The notes under the pieces are model-generated. The model worked only from the letters and a program-made list of their open reading frames with translations. It was not told where the DNA came from and made no database searches. This document shows positions 13,767-21,073 of a DNA stretch of 24,808 nt, in pieces; positions within the stretch are counted from its first letter, which is position 1; every line of letters starts with the position of its first letter. Origin of the DNA: JAZRUF01 sp045636205 (lineage in GTDB: Bacteria; Bacillota; Clostridia; Oscillospirales; JAAYXM01); the NCBI GenBank assembly GCA_045636205.1, contig JAZTXE010000074.1, positions 1 through 24,808 on the forward strand, given 5' to 3'. Both the position numbers and the translations under genes were made by a program.

Positions 13767-14220
13767 GAAAGAGCTGCGTTTAGAGCAGCTGATGCCGCTG
13801 ATGCGTGAGAGTTTGGCGGCGGGCAACAGTGTAAGGTTTGCGCCGCGCGGTACGAGCATGTTGCCGATGCTCAGGCAGGGGATAGACAGTGTCGAGCTCT
13901 CTCCGATAAGAGGACGGCTTAAAAAGTATGATTTGCCGCTCTATCAGAGGGAAAACGGGCAGTATGTATTGCACCGAATTGTGGGTGTTGACGAGACGTA
14001 CACCTGCGTGGGCGACAATCAGTTTGAGCTTGAGCGCGGGCTCACACATGAACAGATGATAGGTGTGGTCACGGTGTTCTACCGCGGGGAGCGTGCGCAT
14101 AGAGTAGATGCGCTCTCGCATAAGATTTACTGTAGGTATTGGCATTACAGTCGCGGAGTGCGCAGATATTGGCGCGCGATAAAGTATAAAGCGGCAAAAA
14201 TTGTGCGCGGGAGAAGATAG
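13750..14220 (+). CDS. S24/S26 family peptidase, Ser-His type, without membrane anchor
   Basis: The 156-residue protein has a signal-peptidase-like core: RFAPRGTSMLPMLRQGIDSV with Ser36 as the likely nucleophile, YVLHRIVGV with His75, and CVGDNQFELERG with Asp89. His rather than Lys at the second site resembles the SipW/Sec11 branch of S26. There is no N-terminal transmembrane helix; the C-terminus is strongly basic and aromatic (YCRYWHYSRGVRRYWRAIKY), which could bind membrane or nucleic acid. The frame is open from 13705; ATG 13750 inside the pqqD-like gene is chosen for its normal core distance, although no ribosome binding site is visible, which fits coupled translation. It may remove the leader of an exported peptide, which is inferred from context. 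Confidence 0.75.
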   Translation: MISSNEKELRLEQLMPLMRESLAAGNSVRFAPRGTSMLPMLRQGIDSVELSPIRGRLKKYDLPLYQRENGQYVLHRIVGVDETYTCVGDNQFELERGLTHEQMIGVVTVFYRGERAHRVDALSHKIYCRYWHYSRGVRRYWRAIKYKAAKIVRGRR

Positions 14221-14238
14221 TTTTTTGCGCGCAAGTGC

Positions 14239-14267
14239 TTTACATGTCAAGTTTTTTGAGATATAAT
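14239..14267 (+). promoter_or_regulatory. promoter for the ABC transporter gene
   Basis: TTTACA (14239-14244) and a perfect TATAAT (14262-14267) are exactly 17 bases apart, just after the peptidase stop codon. The transcript would begin near 14274, leaving a leader of about 17 bases with gaagg before ATG 14291. The GTG at 14273 is thus an unlikely start. Confidence 0.7.
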
Positions 14268-14290
14268 AATTAGTGAAGGCTGAAAAAATT

Positions 14291-15952
14291 ATGAAAAAAA
14301 GAAAGCCTATACGCTGGGTGATAAAGCGTGTGAGGAAGAGAATCCCCGCGCTCTTGTTCATGACAGCGATTGATGTAGCAATTTCCCTGCTGGGTGTAGC
14401 TTTTGCGCTTGGAACGCGCGGAGTTATAAACGCGGCGACAAGTGGGGTTCATGAGGCGCTGATAAAAGCGTGCTTGGTGCAGGGCGCAATTATAGTTGCG
14501 ATGCTTATGTGCCTTACGTTAATCAGGCATTTGAGGGATCGTTTGGTTGCGGATTTGGACCGTGACTGGAAGCGCGATTTGCTCGACGGTCTGCTCCACG
14601 GAGATTATGCGGCGGTGTCATCCTACCACAGCGGTGAGTTGCTAAACCGTTTAAACAATGATGTGCGTATAATTGACGACGGCTTGGTCGGGATGCTCCC
14701 GAATCTTGCGGCTATGATTACGCGCCTTATTGCGGCGATGGCGGTGCTTGTGGCGATGGAGCCGTGGTTTGCGCTCGTGATTGTAGTAGCGGGAATTGCG
14801 GTTGTAGCGGTTACAAGTATTATGCGGCATTTGCTTAAGGATTTGCACAAGAGAGTCAGCGAGACTGAGGGCAAAGTATCCGGGTTCATTCAGGAGACGA
14901 TTGAAAATCTTCTGATGGTTCAGGCGATGGATGTCGCGGATGAAATGGAAAACCGCGCAGACGTGCTTTTGGAGCAAAGATACGAGGCGCAGAGGAAGAG
15001 AAAGAACACCAGTCTCCTTGCAAACACCGGAATAAGCGTACTGTCATACACTGCGAGCTTTTTCGCTCTGGTTTGGTGCGCAGGAGGTCTTTTAAACGGC
15101 AGCATGTCCTTCGGTGATTTGACCGCGGTTACATCCCTTGTAGGTCAGCTGCAGGGGCCGTTTGTTAACTTATCCGGTATAATTCCGCAATATGTCGGAA
15201 TCACGGCGGCGGCGGAAAGACTTATGGAGATTTCTGAGATATGCGGTGAGAAGCCGCCTGCAGGTGAAGAACCGCAACGGATTTACAGTGGTATGCGCGC
15301 GATAGTCGCGCGGGATTTAAGTTTCAGCTATGACAGAGACGCGGTTTTCGAAAATGCGTCCTTTACCCTGCCAAAGGGTTCGTTTACGGTTATAACCGGT
15401 GCTTCCGGGATCGGAAAGAGTACGCTTTTAAAGCTTATGCTCGGCGTGTTTGCTCCGGCCGGCGGCGGGTTGTACATAGAGGGTGACGGCGGTGAAATTG
15501 AGCTTGACCGCTCGACAAGACGGCTGTTTGCCTACGTGCCGCAAGGAAATTTACTTCTGAGCGGGACACTCAGAGATAACTTGACGCTTACAAAGCCTGA
15601 TGCAACGGATGAAGAAATTGCGCAGGCGATATACGTCAGCGGGATGGATGAATATTTATCCCAGCTCCCGAGCGGGCTTGACACGGTCTTAGGTGAAGAC
15701 GGTGCGGGCTTGTCTCAGGGGCAGGCTCAGCGGCTCGCGATTGCGCGTGCGGTGCTGGGCGGAGCGCCGATACTTCTGCTTGACGAAATAACCTCGGCAC
15801 TCGACGGTGATACCGAGAAAACCGTGCTTGAGAGGATTCGCGACCTGGGCGGACGCACTTGTATTGCAGTTACACACAGACCTGCTGCTCTGGAACTTGC
15901 AGATTACAAGATTGAGGTGTCTGAGCGGGGAATACGAGCGCAGAGTATTTAG
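14291..15952 (+). CDS. ABC transporter with fused membrane and ATPase domains (type IV exporter fold)
   Basis: The 553-residue protein joins an N-terminal six-helix exporter domain (about residues 15-310) to one ATPase domain. The ATPase shows Walker A GASGIGKST from residue 370, the signature LSQGQAQRLAIARA from about 474, Walker B ILLLDEITSALDG, and the switch His in AVTHRP. Half-transporters of this kind usually work as homodimers. There is no N-terminal C39 peptidase domain, so any cargo leader would have to be removed by another protein, plausibly the preceding S26-type peptidase. It has its own promoter, which would allow transport without the upstream genes. Cargo is unknown; a peptide or lipid-linked substrate is possible. 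Confidence 0.9.
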   Translation: MKKRKPIRWVIKRVRKRIPALLFMTAIDVAISLLGVAFALGTRGVINAATSGVHEALIKACLVQGAIIVAMLMCLTLIRHLRDRLVADLDRDWKRDLLDGLLHGDYAAVSSYHSGELLNRLNNDVRIIDDGLVGMLPNLAAMITRLIAAMAVLVAMEPWFALVIVVAGIAVVAVTSIMRHLLKDLHKRVSETEGKVSGFIQETIENLLMVQAMDVADEMENRADVLLEQRYEAQRKRKNTSLLANTGISVLSYTASFFALVWCAGGLLNGSMSFGDLTAVTSLVGQLQGPFVNLSGIIPQYVGITAAAERLMEISEICGEKPPAGEEPQRIYSGMRAIVARDLSFSYDRDAVFENASFTLPKGSFTVITGASGIGKSTLLKLMLGVFAPAGGGLYIEGDGGEIELDRSTRRLFAYVPQGNLLLSGTLRDNLTLTKPDATDEEIAQAIYVSGMDEYLSQLPSGLDTVLGEDGAGLSQGQAQRLAIARAVLGGAPILLLDEITSALDGDTEKTVLERIRDLGGRTCIAVTHRPAALELADYKIEVSERGIRAQSI

Positions 15953-15988
15953 CGAAATAGGGAGAGAGAAAGCAGGTGGGAGCCTGAG

Positions 15989-16744
15989 ATGAAGCGATGG
16001 CTTAAAATTTTAATATCGGTTTTGCTTGTCATTGTTCTTGCGGTCGCGGGTCTTGCGATATGGCAGTGGGATAATATCAAAGCTGCGTATACTGCGTTTA
16101 CCAGCGATGCGGAGACGATTTCCCAACAGATGGAAACCAAGCGGCAAGAGCAAGAGCAGACGATGAGTGAGTTTAACGTAACTGTTCAGGCACTTGATGC
16201 GACACAAACCGGAGATTTGCTTGATGGCAAGGTGAGCGCGGAGGAAGTCAAGGCATCGTTGGGTATCACCCAAGAGATGATTGATCAAGCCAAGGCCGAG
16301 ACCGAGGTTACCGAGGAGAAGAAAGACGAGAAGAAGACCTCGGGAAAGAAAACTCCTGCCAAGCCAAAGAAGGATATGGGAAAGAGTGTGCAGGAGAAAG
16401 CCAATGACCTTATGAACAAGTGTGCGGCTGAACTTTACGCCTGTGAGGTTGACCTGATGGCGCAGCTTGGCGAGATGAAGCAATCGGCACTTGCTAAGTG
16501 GTTTAGCATTCCCAACGAGGATAAGACGGATGATAAACTCATAAGCATCGGGCTTACCGGTCTTGAGCAGTGCTACGACCTTGAAGTCAATGCGGATAAA
16601 CAGGTCAAATCAATTCTGGCAAGGTATCGTACTCAGCTTGAAAGCTTAGGTGTGAAAACTACGGCGATAGACGATATCTGGAAATACTATTGTGAGAAAA
16701 AAGCTAATCAAAAAGCTTATTATCTAAACAAGTACATAAATTAA
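15989..16744 (+). CDS. membrane-anchored coiled-coil protein of unknown function
   Basis: I do not recognise a named family. The 251-residue protein has a short basic start, a transmembrane segment at about residues 7-26 (ILISVLLVIVLAVAGLAIWQW), then a polar helical region with a probable coiled coil (QQMETKRQEQEQTMSE). A Lys/Thr/Glu-rich low-complexity linker follows at 105-135, then a second helical domain of about 115 residues (CAAELYACEVDLMAQLGEMK onward). It probably sits in the membrane with its bulk outside. Ribosome binding site: ggtgggagcctgag before ATG 15989, 36 bases after the ABC gene. Its stop codon overlaps the ribosome binding site of the SLH gene, so the two are probably made together. 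Confidence 0.75.
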   Translation: MKRWLKILISVLLVIVLAVAGLAIWQWDNIKAAYTAFTSDAETISQQMETKRQEQEQTMSEFNVTVQALDATQTGDLLDGKVSAEEVKASLGITQEMIDQAKAETEVTEEKKDEKKTSGKKTPAKPKKDMGKSVQEKANDLMNKCAAELYACEVDLMAQLGEMKQSALAKWFSIPNEDKTDDKLISIGLTGLEQCYDLEVNADKQVKSILARYRTQLESLGVKTTAIDDIWKYYCEKKANQKAYYLNKYIN

Positions 16745-16749
16745 GGAGG
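16743..16749 (+). promoter_or_regulatory. very strong ribosome binding site of the SLH gene
   Basis: AAGGAGG, a full anti-Shine-Dalgarno match, lies nine bases before ATG 16759 and shares bases with the preceding stop codon. It suggests high translation, as expected for an abundant surface protein. Confidence 0.85.
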
Positions 16750-16758
16750 ACATGTATC

Positions 16759-18372
16759 ATGAAGAAAACATTTAAGAGAGTTGCAGCGTGGGCACTGGCA
16801 CTGTGCATGTGCGTAAGCTGCGTATCAGGAGCACTGGCAGCGGAGAATTTGCAGGTCGGCTCCATCACAGTTAATGCACTTGCCGGTGAGCAGAGCAACG
16901 GAAACTACAATGTAACTTACAACGCAAAGCTTACAATGACCGATAGCTTTGCAAAGGCTGTAACTTATGCAGTAGAGTTCGGTGCAGCAGAGCTTAAGGC
17001 TCTTGAGTTTGTATGTACTCTTGAAGATGCGCTGGTTGGACAGTTGACCGTCGCAGAGAGTGACATCGACCTCGACAGTGAGATTTTTGAGTATAAAGAC
17101 GCAAGCTTCAGCCAGAACGGAAACAAGCTGACCATCAGCTACAAGCTCAAAGAGAGCGTTGTTGACGGCTGGGTTACTGCCTTGAACAATGGCGACAGAG
17201 ATGCTATAAAAAATGCCCTGGTTGTCCCGATGACTATGAAGGCGACTCAGAACAAGGTTGCTACCGCAGAGCAGGTAAAAGCAGCAGGCGGAAGCTCAAT
17301 TGAAGGAACAGCGATTGTAACTGTAGCGGGAACCATCCCGGCGGCATTTGAGACATTGTTTACTCCTGAAACCATGGGCGAGGGTGCAGAAAAAGTTATC
17401 GTCGCTGCAAAGGGTGGTTACGATGTAGAAATTGAGCCGTATTACACCGGTGGTGGCGGAAGCGTTATCACTTCCTACCAGGTCAATATTCCGGCTGTTG
17501 ACAACGGCAAGATTACTGCTACTCCGAGCTGGGCATCTGCCGGCGCTAAGATTACTCTTACTGTAGCTCCAGATGCAGGCTACACCGTTGACGGTCTTAC
17601 CGTAACCGACAAGGACGGCAAGGAAGTTAAGCTGACAAAGACCGGCGATAACACCTACTCCTTCACTATGCCCAAGAGCAGAGTTAATGTTAAGGCAACA
17701 TTCAAAGGCGGCATTGCAGACCCGGCAAAGACCGGTGTCGGCGCAAAGCTTAATGCTGATGATCACATTGCATACATGAACGGCGATAACAAAGGAAACT
17801 TCCGTCCGAACGCAAACATCACCCGCGCAGAGGTTGCTCAGGTATTCTATAACCTTCTCAAGGACAAGAATGTAAGCAAGGCATCCTTTGATGACGTTGC
17901 AGCAGACGCTTGGTATGCAGAGGCTGTAGGAACTCTGGCAGGAATGGGCATTGTAAACGGTGTTGGCAAGAATAACTTCCAGCCCAACCGCTCCATCACC
18001 CGCGCTGAGTTTGCTACAATCGCAGCACGCTTTGCAAAGGCAGCTGTTGCAAGCTTTGACTTCAACGACGTTGCGAAGTCACACTGGGCATATTCATACA
18101 TCTCCACTGCAGCATCCTACGGTTGGGTTGCAGGATCAGGTGCAAATATGTTTGAGCCGGAGCGCGCAATCACCCGTGCAGAGGTTGCAACGATTGTAAA
18201 CCGTATGCTCAGACGTTTGGGCGACGAGGCAGCTATGGACGAAGGTCACGGTCGCGATTGGCCGGACGTTGCTGAGAGCCATTGGGCAGCAGTAGCGATT
18301 GCTGAGGCGACTAACGGACATGGTCATGAGTTTAATGATACTTATACCAGCGAGAACTGGATTGCTGAGTAA
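16759..18372 (+). CDS. secreted surface protein with C-terminal SLH domains
   Basis: The 537-residue protein begins with a Sec signal peptide, with likely cleavage after Ala28 (SGALAA before ENL). Residues 30-230 form a beta-rich domain I cannot name, which resembles cohesin/dockerin-type or adhesin sandwiches only loosely. Residues 240-316 look like one copy of a cell-surface repeat (YQVNIPAVDNGKITATPSWA ... FTMPKSRVNVKATF). SLH repeats run from about 333: FRPNANITRAEVAQVFYNLL, FQPNRSITRAEFATIAARF and FEPERAITRAEVATIVNRML, with a short fourth start (WPDVAESHWAAVAIAEA). SLH domains bind cell-wall polymers non-covalently. It is followed by a terminator and then the polysaccharide locus. It may be an S-layer or accessory surface protein. 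Confidence 0.9.
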   Translation: MKKTFKRVAAWALALCMCVSCVSGALAAENLQVGSITVNALAGEQSNGNYNVTYNAKLTMTDSFAKAVTYAVEFGAAELKALEFVCTLEDALVGQLTVAESDIDLDSEIFEYKDASFSQNGNKLTISYKLKESVVDGWVTALNNGDRDAIKNALVVPMTMKATQNKVATAEQVKAAGGSSIEGTAIVTVAGTIPAAFETLFTPETMGEGAEKVIVAAKGGYDVEIEPYYTGGGGSVITSYQVNIPAVDNGKITATPSWASAGAKITLTVAPDAGYTVDGLTVTDKDGKEVKLTKTGDNTYSFTMPKSRVNVKATFKGGIADPAKTGVGAKLNADDHIAYMNGDNKGNFRPNANITRAEVAQVFYNLLKDKNVSKASFDDVAADAWYAEAVGTLAGMGIVNGVGKNNFQPNRSITRAEFATIAARFAKAAVASFDFNDVAKSHWAYSYISTAASYGWVAGSGANMFEPERAITRAEVATIVNRMLRRLGDEAAMDEGHGRDWPDVAESHWAAVAIAEATNGHGHEFNDTYTSENWIAE

Positions 18373-18390
18373 TTTTAAATGATTAGTGAC

Positions 18391-18426
18391 AACGACAGGA
18401 GCGGCATAAAAACGCTCCTGCCGTTT
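18391..18426 (+). terminator. terminator after the SLH gene
   Basis: Arms 18391-18403 (aacgacaggagcg) and 18413-18425 (cgctcctgccgtt) pair with one mismatch around a 9-base loop. The T run is short, so termination may be incomplete. Confidence 0.65.
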
Positions 18427-18433
18427 ACGCACT

Positions 18434-18463
18434 TTTACAGGGATTAGAACACCGAGTTATATT
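18434..18463 (+). promoter_or_regulatory. candidate promoter of the polysaccharide operon
   Basis: TTTACA (18434-18439) and TATATT (18458-18463) are 18 bases apart, just after the SLH terminator and about 50 bases ahead of the first capsule gene. It would make the polysaccharide genes a separate transcript. Confidence 0.5.
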
Positions 18464-18515
18464 TTGCAAGATGCGATAGGTAACTCAGGACAAACAAACA
18501 GAAACGGATGAGAAG

Positions 18516-19328
18516 ATGATAAACGAGCGAAAAGTGGAAATGGAGCTGGACCTGCAAAAGCTTTTGCAGGCATATCTTCATAAATGGTGGCTGATTGTGG
18601 TAAGCGCAATTGTGTGCGCAGCTCTTATAGGGGTGTACACAATTAATTTCATTACACCGATGTACCGTGCCACAATAACCGTATATGTCAACAACGTCAG
18701 AAACGACCAGGATATTCAGTATATTTCGGGTTCGAACCTGGCTGCGTCTCAGCTCCTTGTAAATACTTATATTAATATAATAAGAAGCGACTCGGTGCTC
18801 AGTAAGGTTGCGGATGCATCGCGCGCAAAAATTGCACCCGAGGACATAAAGAGAATAATGTCAACCGCGCAGATTGACGATACTGAGCTCTTTAACGTTA
18901 CTATTACTCATGCGGAGCCGAAGATGGCGGCGAGAATAGCAAACGCGGTTGCCGAGGTGGCTCCTAAGGAGATTGAGTCCATAGTAGAGGGAAGCTCGAC
19001 TAAGATTATTGACTATGCAAAAATTCCCAAGAGTCCGTCTTCGCCGGATTTGGGGAAAAACTGCATACTGGGAATTCTTGCGGGAGGTCTTCTCGCGCTT
19101 GCATATATTACACTCAGATTTTTGCTTGATGTACGCATTAAGGATGAAGAGGACTTGGCGATGCTATTTGAGATGCCGGTTCTTGCGCAGATTCCTGCGT
19201 TTGTTTCGGCGAGCGCAAAGCGCCGCGGCGGATATACAAAGGGTAAGTATGTCTATCATGCGCATGAGTATGTAAGAGATGAGGACGAAGAGTCCGGTGA
19301 CAATAAAAATAAGGAGGCGGGGAAATGA
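18516..19328 (+). CDS. Wzz/CpsC-like polysaccharide chain-length and kinase adaptor protein
   Basis: The 270-residue protein has the Gram-positive CpsC/YveK layout: a short cytoplasmic start (MELDLQKLLQAYLHKWW), a first membrane helix at about 26-48, and an external domain with YRATITVYVNN and IIDYAKIPKSPSSPDLGKN. A second helix follows at about 184-202, then a cytoplasmic charged tail. The Pro-rich stretch before the second helix is diagnostic. Such proteins set polymer length and activate the BY-kinase encoded next, whose start overlaps this stop by four bases (ATGA). ATG 18516 is used; an in-frame ATG at 18540 would also fit the family start, and the ribosome binding site does not decide between them. 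Confidence 0.9.
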   Translation: MINERKVEMELDLQKLLQAYLHKWWLIVVSAIVCAALIGVYTINFITPMYRATITVYVNNVRNDQDIQYISGSNLAASQLLVNTYINIIRSDSVLSKVADASRAKIAPEDIKRIMSTAQIDDTELFNVTITHAEPKMAARIANAVAEVAPKEIESIVEGSSTKIIDYAKIPKSPSSPDLGKNCILGILAGGLLALAYITLRFLLDVRIKDEEDLAMLFEMPVLAQIPAFVSASAKRRGGYTKGKYVYHAHEYVRDEDEESGDNKNKEAGK

Positions 19329-20254
19329 TTAACTTATTTAAAAGAAATAAGGATAACGCTGCCGCCTCAAAGAAGCGTACAGAATCGTCGATAAACGAGG
19401 AAAGACGGAATCTTCTCTCGGCAAAGAGTGACTTTTTCGTGCGTGAGGCTTACAAGGCGCTGCGAACCAACGTTTCGTTTGCGCTTACTGATGAGGAAAA
19501 ATGCAATGTTATAGTTGTTACTTCGTCTATGCAGGGTGAGGGAAAGAGCATCACCGCTATGAATCTGGCTATATCATATGCGATGACTGACCGCAAGGTA
19601 TTGGTTATTGACTGTGATCTGCGCCGTCCTAAGGTTTCACGCTTGTTACAGATGAATTCCAAGGTGGGACTGAGCAATCTCATCATGAACAGCGAGCTTA
19701 AGGATGAGGCAATTCTGCACACCAATATTGAAGGCTTGGATGTAATTTTATCGGGAGATATTCCGCCGAATCCGTCAGAGCTTTTAGGTTCACCCAAAAT
19801 GCAGCAAATCATAAACGATTTGCGCGAGAGTTATGATTATATTTTCCTGGATTCACCGCCTGTAAATATGGTTACAGACGCGGTTGTTCTGGCTCCGCAA
19901 TCAAACGGCGTTCTTTTCCTTGTGCGTGCAAACTATGCCGAGCGTGGCGGTGTTGTCCACGCGGTTGAGCAGCTTGAGTATGCAAAGGCGAAGATTCTTG
20001 GCTTTGTTCTCAATGATGTTGACATGGAAAAAACACATTATGCGTATGGCAAGTATCGTTATAAAGGGTATATGAAGTACGGCAAGTACAGGCGCTACAA
20101 AAGGTACGGATACGGCTATGGCTACGGGTACGGCTACCGCCGCCGTGGATATGGTTATGGCTATGGGCGTGGACATGGAAGTGCGCATATGCCTGCTATG
20201 CAGAATCAGCAGAGTGCGGAAGCTCAGAAGCAACAGGAGGCTGATGTGCAATGA
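19325..20254 (+). CDS. CpsD/YwqD-like bacterial tyrosine kinase
   Basis: BY-kinases autophosphorylate on a C-terminal tyrosine cluster and cycle with CpsC and a phosphatase to control polysaccharide assembly. The 309-residue protein has EAYKALRTNVSF, Walker A in TSSMQGEGKS (residues 66-75), Walker A' in VLVIDCDLRRP and Walker B in YIFLDSPPVN. Residues 239-280 form an unusual tail with 17 tyrosines in 42 positions, built from repeated Gly-Tyr pairs and basic residues; most family members have only a few. A Gln/Ala-rich end follows. Start and stop both overlap the neighbouring genes by four bases (ATGA), which shows tight coupling in the operon. Confidence 0.93.
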   Translation: MINLFKRNKDNAAASKKRTESSINEERRNLLSAKSDFFVREAYKALRTNVSFALTDEEKCNVIVVTSSMQGEGKSITAMNLAISYAMTDRKVLVIDCDLRRPKVSRLLQMNSKVGLSNLIMNSELKDEAILHTNIEGLDVILSGDIPPNPSELLGSPKMQQIINDLRESYDYIFLDSPPVNMVTDAVVLAPQSNGVLFLVRANYAERGGVVHAVEQLEYAKAKILGFVLNDVDMEKTHYAYGKYRYKGYMKYGKYRRYKRYGYGYGYGYGYRRRGYGYGYGRGHGSAHMPAMQNQQSAEAQKQQEADVQ

Positions 20255-21000
20255 CGGATCTGCATACTCACATTCTGCCCGGTATTGATGACGGCGCTGA
20301 GGATGCAGACGTAAGCATTGCGATGCTGAAGATGGAGCGGGACCAAGGGATTAAAACCGTGGTCCTGACACCGCACTTTTATCGGGATAGGGAGAACCCG
20401 CGGCGGTTTCTTCGCCGCAGACAAGAGGCGGCGCTACAGCTTGCCAATAAACTACGCGAACTTTCTGACGATGAGAGAAATTCTCTGCCAAGGCTTATAT
20501 TGGGAGCCGAGGTAGCATGGTGGCCTGACATGGATGAATGGGAAGACCTTTCTAAGCTATGTATTGGCGAGACTAAGAATCTATTGCTTGAGCTTCCGTT
20601 TACACCGTGGAACGGACGAATGATTGACCAAATTTATAATTTGGCAGGGCGCACAGGGATAACACCTGTGTTTGCTCATTTGGAGAGATATTTAAAAATT
20701 CAGCCGCCTGACCTTATTGATGAGGTGTTAGATTTGAACTTCCCGGTTCAGATTGGAACTGATGCGTTGTTGTGCTCGCTCAGACGTGGCGGAGTCATGA
20801 AGCTTTTAAAGGATGGCAAGGGCAATTTAATTGCCTCTGACTGTCACGATAACAAAAAACGCGCACCCAACCTCAAAGAGGCAATGAAGTTCATTAGCCG
20901 TAAGATAGGTCCGGATGTAGCGGAAGATTTTTCTCTTTGTGCTGATGAGCTGGCAGGCGTTACAACCGTCGAGCAGGTTTTCATGACAAATGAGGATTAA
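20251..21000 (+). CDS. CpsB/YwqE-like PHP-family tyrosine-protein phosphatase
   Basis: This 249-residue metal-dependent phosphatase would dephosphorylate the BY-kinase encoded just upstream. The PHP metal-binding residues are visible: His5 and His7 in MTDLHTHILPGIDDGA, His in VLTPHFYRDR, Glu in LILGAEVAWW, His and Glu in VFAHLERYLKIQ, and the closing Asp and His in IASDCHDNKKR. The ATG overlaps the kinase stop codon. Ribosome binding site: caacaggaggctgatg. Together with the preceding two genes it makes a full Gram-positive regulatory trio. A hairpin separates it from the next gene. Confidence 0.93.
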   Translation: MTDLHTHILPGIDDGAEDADVSIAMLKMERDQGIKTVVLTPHFYRDRENPRRFLRRRQEAALQLANKLRELSDDERNSLPRLILGAEVAWWPDMDEWEDLSKLCIGETKNLLLELPFTPWNGRMIDQIYNLAGRTGITPVFAHLERYLKIQPPDLIDEVLDLNFPVQIGTDALLCSLRRGGVMKLLKDGKGNLIASDCHDNKKRAPNLKEAMKFISRKIGPDVAEDFSLCADELAGVTTVEQVFMTNED

Positions 21001-21010
21001 AAAAATATAT

Positions 21011-21048
21011 AATGCCGCATACCTATGAGGGAGGGAGTATGCGGCATT
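21011..21048 (+). promoter_or_regulatory. hairpin between phosphatase and dehydratase genes
   Basis: aatgccgcatac (21011-21022) pairs perfectly with gtatgcggcatt (21037-21048) around a purine-rich 14-base loop. There is no T run, so it is more likely an RNA processing, stability or attenuation element than a simple terminator. Confidence 0.55.
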
Positions 21049-21073
21049 GTAAAGATAAAGGTTGTAGTTTTTA

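Noticed and set aside
20094..20171. Sequencing or assembly artefact in the Gly-Tyr repeat of the kinase
   Set aside because: Codons vary (tac/tat, ggc/ggt/gga/ggg) and the frame continues into a normal Gln/Ala-rich end with the expected overlap to the next gene, so it looks genuine.
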